From: Oscillospiraceae bacterium
GTDB taxonomy: Bacteria; Bacillota; Clostridia; Oscillospirales; Oscillospiraceae
Length of the DNA stretch: 46,949 nt
Direction: 5' to 3'
Assembly (NCBI GenBank): GCA_017411265.1
Contig: JAFRDL010000025.1
Coordinates: 1 to 46,949, forward strand
The first letter of the stretch is position 1. Each line of letters begins with the position of its first letter. Shown here in pieces: positions 41,437 to 46,949 of this stretch. Below the pieces are notes generated by a model. It worked only from the letters and a program-made list of their open reading frames with translations. It was not told where the DNA came from and made no database searches. Both the position numbers and the translations under genes were made by a program.

Positions 41437-42144
41437 ATGGATAGAGTCAATCTGCCGCCCCGTCTTGCACGGATAGCGGCTCTTGTCCCGCAGGGAGCGA
41501 ACGTAGCGGACGTGGGCACCGACCACGGGCTGCTGCCTGTCTGGCTTCTGCAGAACGGGATCGCCGCATCCGCCGTCGCCACGGATATCCGCCCCGGTCC
41601 GCTTTCCCGTGCGGAGAGTATCCGCCGCGATCTTGGGATCGAAGCGATGCGCTGTATCCTGTGCGACGGCCTGGAGGGGGTATCCCCCCGGGAGACGGAC
41701 ACGGTGATCATCGCCGGCATGGGTGGAGAGAATATCGCGGAGATCCTGCGAAAAGCGCCCTGGACGGCCTCAGAGACACTTTTACTGCTCCAGCCCATGT
41801 CACGGCCGGAGGCGCTGCGGGAGGCTCTGAATGAGTCTGGGATTGCCATTTGCGGGGAATACCTGGTGATGGACAGCGGGAGGATCTATCCCGTGATCGC
41901 CGCGAGGGGCGGTGAACCGGCTCCCTGCTCTCCGGGGGAGCTGTACATCGGCCGGTACGAGCTGGTTTCCGGGGAGGAGCTGTTCCCGGCCGCGCTCGCT
42001 GCGCTGATCAAAAAGCTGGACCATGCCGCTGCCGGCCTGGAGCGATCCGGGCGGGAGGACGATCGTTTCCGTCTGGAGCATATTCGCCGGATCCGTTTGG
42101 ATCTGGACGACATGAGGAGGAAGTACGATGCCGAACGTCGCTGA
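41437..42144 (+). CDS. trmK: tRNA (adenine-22-N1) methyltransferase TrmK
   Basis: SAM enzyme that makes m1A22 in tRNA. The 235 residues include LPPRLARIAALVPQGANVADVGTDHGLLPVWLL (SAM motif I), AVATDIRPGPLSRAE, VIIAGMGGENIAEIL, and LLLQPMSRPEALREAL with the conserved QP near the active site. The C-terminal helical arm (LERSGREDDRFRLEHIRRI) is typical. It overlaps the Nif3-like gene by 17 bp; this pair is conserved in Firmicutes. Confidence 0.94.
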   Translation: MDRVNLPPRLARIAALVPQGANVADVGTDHGLLPVWLLQNGIAASAVATDIRPGPLSRAESIRRDLGIEAMRCILCDGLEGVSPRETDTVIIAGMGGENIAEILRKAPWTASETLLLLQPMSRPEALREALNESGIAICGEYLVMDSGRIYPVIAARGGEPAPCSPGELYIGRYELVSGEELFPAALAALIKKLDHAAAGLERSGREDDRFRLEHIRRIRLDLDDMRRKYDAERR

Positions 42145-42895
42145 TATTTCCGCGTTTCTTGAGGAAAAGGTCCCATCTTCACTCATGGAGAGCTACGACA
42201 ATGTAGGGCTGCTGTGCGGCTTTCCGGAACAGGAGGTCACCCGGATCCTGGTCGTGCTGGACGTCACGCTGGAGGCGATCCAGGAGGCCAACGCCCTGGG
42301 GGCCGAGCTGATCGTGGCTCACCATCCGGTGATCTTTACCCCTATGCGGCAGATCCTCTCCACTTCGCCGGAGGGCAGGCGGGTCATTCTTCTGCTGAAG
42401 AGCGGCCTTTCCGCCATCTGTCTGCATACCAACCTGGACCGGCTGGAGGGCGGTGTGAACACGGCTCTCGCCCGGGCCGTGGTCGGTGAGGAGGGAGAAA
42501 TGCTGCCGGAGATCGGCTGTATCTGCCGTCTTCCGGAGAAGATGCGGATGCCGCTGTTCCTGGAGCAGACCCGGGAGGCCCTGGGTGCGCTGGATATGCG
42601 CTACCACGATGCCGGGCGCGATGTGGAGAGCGTGGCGGTGTGCGGCGGCGCGGGGGGCGATATCATCTACACGGCGGCAAAGCTGGGCTGCGACACGGTG
42701 CTCACCGGTGAGATCAAGCACCACCAGTGGATCGACGGGGCGGAGTTGGGGCTGAATCTCATCGAGGGCGGGCATTTTGCCACGGAAAACGTGGTGACCG
42801 GCGTCCTGGCGGAGCTCCTTCGCCGGGAATATCCGGAGGTGGACGTATGCCTCTCCCGGCTGCAGGGCAGCGTTTCCCAGGGATACGGATTCTGA
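42128..42895 (+). CDS. Nif3-like dinuclear metal-centre protein (YqfO family)
   Basis: 255 residues without the central insert seen in longer homologs. The N-terminal ISAFLEEKVPSSLMESYDNVGLLCG is diagnostic. Metal ligands are in LIVAHHPVIFTPM (HH), LHTNLDRLEGGVN (His, Asp) and the C-terminal TGEIKHHQWIDGAELGLNLIEGGHFATE (His, Glu). It may act as GTP cyclohydrolase 1 type 2-like; the biochemical function of the family is still uncertain. It ends at a strong terminator directly before the spoIVA promoter. Confidence 0.93.
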   Translation: MPNVADISAFLEEKVPSSLMESYDNVGLLCGFPEQEVTRILVVLDVTLEAIQEANALGAELIVAHHPVIFTPMRQILSTSPEGRRVILLLKSGLSAICLHTNLDRLEGGVNTALARAVVGEEGEMLPEIGCICRLPEKMRMPLFLEQTREALGALDMRYHDAGRDVESVAVCGGAGGDIIYTAAKLGCDTVLTGEIKHHQWIDGAELGLNLIEGGHFATENVVTGVLAELLRREYPEVDVCLSRLQGSVSQGYGF

Positions 42896-42912
42896 GAGAT
42901 CAGACCGTTTCG

Positions 42913-42940
42913 GCGGGGGGCCTCATGGCCTCCCGCTTTT
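42913..42940 (+). terminator. Terminator after the trmK-Nif3 operon
   Basis: GCGGGGGGCC, loop TCAT, GGCCTCCCGC (one G-U pair), then TTTT. The next base starts the SigE-type -35 of spoIVA. Confidence 0.85.
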
Positions 42941-42970
42941 GTCATATCCAAGCGGCTTGCCCCATAAGAT
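42941..42970 (+). promoter_or_regulatory. SigE-type promoter of spoIVA
   Basis: GTCATAT (42941-42947; ATA at 42944-42946), then 16 bp to CATAAGAT (42963-42970). This is an excellent match to the mother-cell SigE pattern, and spoIVA belongs to the SigE regulon in B. subtilis, so it calibrates the other CATAnnnT sites in this window. CCC just before the -10 can pair with the GGGGG ribosome binding site at 42989. Confidence 0.8.
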
Positions 42971-43000
42971 GCATTGAAATCATGCACAGGGGGTTTGGCC

Positions 43001-44479
43001 GTGTCTGACAGAAGCATTTACGAGGACATTGCTCTCCGCACGGACGGAGATATATATCTTGGTGTGGTGGGTCCGGTCCGAACGGGCAAATCCACCTTTA
43101 TCAAGCGGTTCATGGAGACGCTGGTGATCCCGCGGATCGAAAACGTGTACCGCCGGGAACGGGCCCGGGATGAGCTGCCTCAGAGCGGCTCCGGTCGGAC
43201 CATCATGACCTCCGAGCCCAAATTCATCCCCGAGGAGGCCGTTACCATCCACCTGGGAGAGGGGGCGGAGGCGTCCGTTCGTCTCATTGACTGCGTTGGG
43301 TATATGGTCAGCGGCGCCGTCGGTCAGTTTGAAAACGGCGAGGAGCGCATGGTGACCACGCCCTGGTTCGATCAGGAGATCTCGCTCACCCAGGCAGCGG
43401 AGCAGGGGACGCACAAGGTGATCGCCGAGCACTCCACCATCGGTCTTGTGATCACCTGCGACGGCTCCATCTGCGACATTCCCCGGGAGGACTATCTTCC
43501 GGCGGAGGAACGGGTGATCCGGGAGCTCCAGTCCATAGGAAAGCCGTTCATCGTCGTCATGAACAGCACGGAGCCGCGGTCCGAACGGGTGGAGGCCATG
43601 ACCGGGCAGCTGCGGGAGCGGTACGGCGTGGGCTGTCTGGCCGTCAACTGCGCCGAGCTGGAGGAAGAGGACGTCCGCGATATCCTGCGGGCGGTGCTGG
43701 GAGAATTCCCCGTGACAGAGCTGGGGATCTCACTGCCCCGCTGGGTGGACGCCCTTCCGATGGATCATCCCCTGCGAAGCTCTCTGTATTCGTCCATTCG
43801 CTCCTGTGCGGGAGAAATGCGCCGGATCCGGGACGTGTACGCGGTGGCGGAAAAGCTGAAAGGGGAGGAGAACGTCCAGTCCGCCCGGGTTCGTTCGCTG
43901 CAGATGGGAGAGGGGAGCGGGGAGATCGCCCTGGAGCTCCCCCGGGAGCTGTACTATGATACCATCAGCGGCCAGTCGGGCTTTACCATCCGGGACGACG
44001 GGGACCTCATGGCGCTGCTGACGGAGATGCGGGGCGTCAAGAACGAATATGACCGGATCAGCGACGCCCTGCGGGAGGTACGGGAAACAGGGTACGGGGT
44101 GGTGATCCCCGCCCCGGAGGAACTGAAGCTGGAGGAGCCAGAGATCGTCCGGCAGGGGGGACGCTACGGCGTCCGGCTCAAGGCCTCCGCTCCGTCCATC
44201 CACATGATCATGGCAAACATCGAAACGGAGGTCAGTCCCGCGCTGGGCGGGGAGAAGGCCAGCGAGGAGATCATCAACTTCCTGCTTCAGAGCTTTGAGG
44301 GGGATACCAGCCGGATCTGGGAATCCAATATCTTCGGGAAATCCCTGTACGATATTGCCAGCGAGGGCGTTATCACAAAGCTGCGCCGCATGCCTGCGAC
44401 GGCGCAGGCAAAGCTCCAGCAGGCGCTGACAAGGATCGTCAACGAGGGCGGCGGTTCTCTGATTTGCATAATCATATAA
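43001..44479 (+). CDS. spoIVA: Stage IV sporulation protein A, coat-anchoring ATPase
   Basis: Mother-cell ATPase that polymerises on the outer forespore membrane and anchors the coat. GTG 43001, seven bases after GGGGG, gives 492 residues, the same length as in B. subtilis. The P-loop is LGVVGPVRTGKSTFIKRF (about 23-40), followed by SGSGRTIMTSEPKFIPEEAV. DCVGYMVSGA is the Walker B/switch-like segment. The TRAFAC-like core, middle domain and C-terminus (NEGGGSLICIII) are all present. It works with SipL; a SipL-like gene is at 24506. It has its own promoter and terminator. Confidence 0.97.
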   Translation: MSDRSIYEDIALRTDGDIYLGVVGPVRTGKSTFIKRFMETLVIPRIENVYRRERARDELPQSGSGRTIMTSEPKFIPEEAVTIHLGEGAEASVRLIDCVGYMVSGAVGQFENGEERMVTTPWFDQEISLTQAAEQGTHKVIAEHSTIGLVITCDGSICDIPREDYLPAEERVIRELQSIGKPFIVVMNSTEPRSERVEAMTGQLRERYGVGCLAVNCAELEEEDVRDILRAVLGEFPVTELGISLPRWVDALPMDHPLRSSLYSSIRSCAGEMRRIRDVYAVAEKLKGEENVQSARVRSLQMGEGSGEIALELPRELYYDTISGQSGFTIRDDGDLMALLTEMRGVKNEYDRISDALREVRETGYGVVIPAPEELKLEEPEIVRQGGRYGVRLKASAPSIHMIMANIETEVSPALGGEKASEEIINFLLQSFEGDTSRIWESNIFGKSLYDIASEGVITKLRRMPATAQAKLQQALTRIVNEGGGSLICIII

Positions 44480-44490
44480 GTGAAATTGCA

Positions 44491-44527
44491 TATCTGGACG
44501 GTATAAACGTCCAGATATTGCGTTTTT
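44491..44527 (+). terminator. Terminator after spoIVA
   Basis: TATCTGGACG, loop GTATAAA, CGTCCAGATA, then TTGCGTTTTT: a 10-bp stem. Confidence 0.85.
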
Positions 44528-44541
44528 CTACAAATTATATA

Positions 44542-44570
44542 TTGCTTTTTTGTTTTGTATGCCCTATAAT
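44542..44570 (+). promoter_or_regulatory. Promoter of the aminotransferase gene
   Basis: -35 TTGCTT (44542-44547), 17 bp, -10 TATAAT (44565-44570). Confidence 0.75.
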
Positions 44571-44598
44571 GAAGCCAATCTTGAATGGGGGCCATGAA

Positions 44599-45795
44599 AT
44601 GAAATCGTTATCTGTTATCCATTCCGCCGTTCAGCCATCCGCGACGCTGGCGGTAAACTCCAAGTTCAAACAGATGAAGGCCGATGGGATCCCTGTGGTG
44701 GGATTCGGAGCCGGGGAGCCGGACTTCGATACGCCGGACAATATCAAGGAGGCCGCCATCCAGGCGATCCGGGAAGGGCAGACCAAGTACACACCGACTC
44801 CGGGCACCGTTCAGCTCCGCAAGGCCATCGCGTTCCGGATGAAGGAAGACCTGGGGATCGAATTTGATTATGATGCCATCGTGGTTTCCAACGGCGCCAA
44901 AGCCTGTCTCTACGCCACCATGTTCACGCTCCTCAATCCCGGCGACGAGGTAATCCTTCCCGCGCCGTTTTGGGTGAGTTATTCGGAGATGATCTCCATG
45001 AACCGGGGGGTTCCCGTGATCGTGCAGACGACGGAGGCCCAGGACTTCAAAATCACGCCGCAGCAGCTGGAAGACGCTGTTACCGAGAGGACCAAGGCGT
45101 TTGTTCTGAACAATCCCTCCAATCCTACCGGCATGGTCTATACCAAAGAAGAGCTGCAGGCTTTGGCGGACGTCTGTGTAAAGCACGACCTGTACATCAT
45201 TGCCGATGAGATTTATTACCGTCTCTGCTATGACGGGAAGAAATTTGTCAGCGTCGCCTCTCTGGGCGAGGAGATCCGGGAACACTGCATCGTGATCAAC
45301 GGCGCGTCCAAGTCCTATTCCATGACGGGATGGCGCTGCGGATTTGCGGCCTGCGGCGACAAGCGCGTGGCAAAAGTGATGACCAACTGCCTCAGCCATG
45401 CCATGGGCAACATCGGCGCCATGAACCAGGCCGCCATGGCCGAGGCAATGCTGGGGCCTCAGGACAGCGTGGATGAGATGCGCAGGGTATTTGAGGAACG
45501 GCGCGATTATCTGGTGAAACGGATGAACGCCATCGAAGGCGTCAGCTGTTTGAAGCCCAACGGCGCGTTTTACGTGATGATGAATATCGAAAAGCTCATC
45601 GGCCGCACGCTGGCCGGACGCATCATCCGCGACGCCGACGATTTTGCCATGGCGTTCCTGGAGGGCGGACTTGTGGCGGTGGTTTCCTGCTGCGCCTTCG
45701 GCGCGCCCAACTATGTCCGATGGACCTACGCCACCTCTCTGGAGACGATAAAGGAGGGCCTTGACCGTCTGGAAAAATTCCTGAAAGAAAACTGA
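44599..45795 (+). CDS. Class I aminotransferase, probable aspartate aminotransferase
   Basis: PLP enzyme moving amino groups between aspartate and 2-oxoglutarate or similar pairs. The 398 residues include GFGAGEPDFDTPDNIKEAA, GQTKYTPTPGTVQLRKAI, VVSNGAKACLYATMF, LNNPSNPTGMVYTKEEL, IADEIYYRL, the Schiff-base Lys in INGASKSYSMTGWRCGF and a C-terminal VRWTYATS Arg that binds the substrate carboxylate. This matches AspB of the Bacillus type (aminotransferase I-gamma). ATG 44599 follows GGGGG; the ATG five bases earlier runs into a stop. It is a single-gene unit. Confidence 0.92.
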   Translation: MKSLSVIHSAVQPSATLAVNSKFKQMKADGIPVVGFGAGEPDFDTPDNIKEAAIQAIREGQTKYTPTPGTVQLRKAIAFRMKEDLGIEFDYDAIVVSNGAKACLYATMFTLLNPGDEVILPAPFWVSYSEMISMNRGVPVIVQTTEAQDFKITPQQLEDAVTERTKAFVLNNPSNPTGMVYTKEELQALADVCVKHDLYIIADEIYYRLCYDGKKFVSVASLGEEIREHCIVINGASKSYSMTGWRCGFAACGDKRVAKVMTNCLSHAMGNIGAMNQAAMAEAMLGPQDSVDEMRRVFEERRDYLVKRMNAIEGVSCLKPNGAFYVMMNIEKLIGRTLAGRIIRDADDFAMAFLEGGLVAVVSCCAFGAPNYVRWTYATSLETIKEGLDRLEKFLKEN

Positions 45796-45798
45796 ATC

Positions 45799-45826
45799 AT
45801 AACCGGCACCGCCGACCTCATAGCAT
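45799..45826 (+). promoter_or_regulatory. Candidate SigE-type promoter of cwlD
   Basis: ATA in TCATAA (45799-45801), 17 bp, then CATAGCAT (45819-45826). A second match, CATAGCGT, starts at 45824. B. subtilis cwlD is expressed during sporulation. Confidence 0.6.
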
Positions 45827-45849
45827 AGCGTGAGGGAGGCGGTGTTTTT
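45807..45849 (+). terminator. Hairpin and T-run: aminotransferase terminator overlapping the cwlD promoter and RBS
   Basis: CACCGCC, GA, CCTCA (45807-45820) pair with TGAGG, GA, GGCGGTG (45831-45844), with tandem G-A mismatches inside, then TTTTT. The loop and left edge hold the CATAGCAT -10. The right arm holds the GGGAGG ribosome binding site for GTG 45850. Confidence 0.7.
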
Positions 45850-46581
45850 GTGCCCTGGAAACTGAATAAAACCGGCAGGGACAGTCTGATCGTGCTTTGT
45901 GCCTTGCTAAGTATCTGGATTTGTGCCATAATACTGCCGAAAGCCGGGGGTACGCCTCCGAGGGAGACGCTCTCCCGTCCGGAGCCCCGGCCGGTGCTGA
46001 TCCTGGACGCCGGGCACGGCGGCCTGGACGGCGGCGCCTCCGCGGCTGACGGAGAGCCTGAGAGCCGGTATAACCTGGCGATCGCCCGGCGGGTCCGGGA
46101 TCTCGCCTCGTTTCTGGGGGTGGCCACGGCCATGACCCGGGACAGCGAGACTCTGGAGTATCCGCCGGAGCTCACCTCCGTGGCTGCCTGCAAGCGCTGG
46201 GACACCCGGAGGAGAGTCGCACAGATCGACTCCTTTGAAAATGCCGTCCTTTTGAGCATCCACCAGAATTACTACCCCGGAACGGGCCCCTCCGGTCCGC
46301 AGGTCCTGTATGCGTCCGGGGAGAGCAGCCGGCGACTCGGGGAACAGACGCAGGCGCTCCTGACGCAGTATCTGGCGCCGGACAACCGACGGGTGGCGGA
46401 GCCTGTGTCGGGAGACGTCTATATCATGAATCATATCCGCTGTCCGGCGATCCTGGTGGAATGCGGATTCCTGTCCAACCCCGGCGAGGCGGAGCGACTT
46501 GGCCGGGAGGCCTACCAGATCCGGCTGGCCATGGTGCTTGCCGACAGCTTTTTACAGTTCACGGAGGGGATCAACGCGTGA
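45850..46581 (+). CDS. cwlD: Sporulation N-acetylmuramoyl-L-alanine amidase CwlD
   Basis: Zinc amidase that removes stem peptides on the way to muramic-delta-lactam in spore cortex, which marks cortex for germination enzymes. GTG 45850 starts MPWKLNKTGRDSL. A single N-terminal membrane segment or signal (LIVLCALLSIWICAIILP) precedes the amidase_3 domain: LDAGHGGLDGGA (zinc His), EPESRYNLAIARR (zinc Glu), LLSIHQNYY (zinc His) and LVECGFLSNPGEAERL (catalytic Glu). The 243-residue length fits. It overlaps radA by 4 bp. Confidence 0.94.
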   Translation: MPWKLNKTGRDSLIVLCALLSIWICAIILPKAGGTPPRETLSRPEPRPVLILDAGHGGLDGGASAADGEPESRYNLAIARRVRDLASFLGVATAMTRDSETLEYPPELTSVAACKRWDTRRRVAQIDSFENAVLLSIHQNYYPGTGPSGPQVLYASGESSRRLGEQTQALLTQYLAPDNRRVAEPVSGDVYIMNHIRCPAILVECGFLSNPGEAERLGREAYQIRLAMVLADSFLQFTEGINA

Positions 46582-46949
46582 AGACAAAGACCGTTTTTTT
46601 CTGCAAGGAATGCGGGAACGAAACCGGGAAATGGTCGGGCCGATGCCCGGCCTGCGGCGCATGGAACTCTCTGGAGGAGGCACCCGCCGCTGCGGCACAG
46701 AACAACAGGAGCGCAGCGGGTAAGACCGTCTCCCGAAGAATGAACGTTCCCAGACCCGTGACGGAGCTGGACGATGAGGAGGAGATCCGCTTTTCCACCG
46801 GTCTGGATGAGATGGACCGTGTCCTGGGCGGCGGCGCCGTCCGGGGCTCTCTTGTGCTTGTCGGCGGGGCCCCCGGCATCGGAAAATCCACGCTGCTTCT
46901 GCAGATCTGCGGAAAGATCCGGGACGCAAAGATCCTGTACGTCACCGGC
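46578..46949 (+). CDS. radA: DNA repair protein RadA (5' part; runs off the window)
   Basis: RecA-like helicase/ATPase (Sms) acting in recombination intermediates. GTG 46578 overlaps the cwlD stop. Present in the window are the N-terminal zinc finger FFCKECGNETGKWSGRCPACGAWNSLEE, the linker, RFSTGLDEMDRVLGGGAVRGS and Walker A GGAPGIGKSTLLLQIC. The Lon-protease-like C-terminal domain is outside. The 124 codons seen are about a quarter of the normal length. Confidence 0.95.
   Translation, partial: MKTKTVFFCKECGNETGKWSGRCPACGAWNSLEEAPAAAAQNNRSAAGKTVSRRMNVPRPVTELDDEEEIRFSTGLDEMDRVLGGGAVRGSLVLVGGAPGIGKSTLLLQICGKIRDAKILYVTG

Noticed and set aside
1-46949. CRISPR array, prophage, insertion sequence, tRNA or rRNA
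   Set aside because: No regularly spaced repeats, transposase or phage genes, tRNA cloverleaf with a T-loop, or rRNA signatures were seen on reading the window. A tRNA search program was not available.

Overview
The window looks like chromosome of a GC-rich, endospore-forming Clostridia member, most likely of the Oscillospiraceae type. Evidence: Firmicutes-type gene order (dnaX-ybaB after a large-type SRP RNA; yicC-remA-gmk-rpoZ-priA-def-fmt-rsmB-rlmN-prpC-prkC-rsgA; queA-tgt-yajC; ruvCAB), clear sporulation genes (spoIVA, a SipL-like SPOCS/LysM protein, cwlD, a SigH-type sigma factor, a SpoIIM-like protein), strong AGGAGG-type ribosome binding sites, and frequent TTG/GTG starts. No rRNA, tRNA, CRISPR array, insertion sequence or prophage was found.

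Layout. 1-3162: two minus-strand genes, a membrane pyrophosphatase (cut by the window edge) and a P-loop ATPase. 3232-8258: SRP RNA, dnaX, ybaB, ispD, ispF, then a DUF3343/cysteine-desulfurase-like pair behind a hairpin. 8277-24207: a tightly packed 16-gene run, usually with 1-20 bp overlaps, starting with the c-di-AMP genes cdaA-cdaR and ending with the PP2C phosphatase, PASTA kinase and RsgA. 24212-25999: a 53-residue membrane protein and a SipL-like spore coat morphogenesis protein. 26010-29849: yebC, an Rgg-type regulator, its likely target MFS exporter and an HD-domain protein. 29880-32749 (minus): dapA, an SLH/SGNH protein broken by an in-frame amber codon, and a 3-methyladenine DNA glycosylase. 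32662-35983: queA, tgt, yajC and a small membrane protein. 35984-39994: an AT-rich control region, a SpoIIM-like gene, xerD, ruvCAB. 40035-46949: a SigH-like sigma factor, a zinc-ribbon protein, DUF1858, trmK-Nif3, spoIVA, an aspartate aminotransferase, cwlD and the start of radA.

How the genes work together. Most are housekeeping: replication and recombination (dnaX, priA, ruvABC, xerD, radA), translation and RNA modification (def, fmt, rsmB, rlmN, rsgA, queA, tgt, trmK), isoprenoid precursors and cell-wall signalling (cdaA/R, prkC/stp). Sporulation genes are inserted among them, each behind its own CATAnnnT-type promoter.

The most notable observation is a repeated control architecture. At several genes (6852, 24212, 27920, 45807, more weakly 42960 and 24441) an anti-Shine-Dalgarno arm lies at or just upstream of the -10 element, and the ribosome binding site is in the matching right arm. 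Transcripts started locally should lack the left arm and be translatable. Read-through transcripts from the upstream housekeeping gene should fold and hide the site. This resembles the known arrangement at phage T4 late genes such as gene e and soc. It is inferred here from sequence alone.
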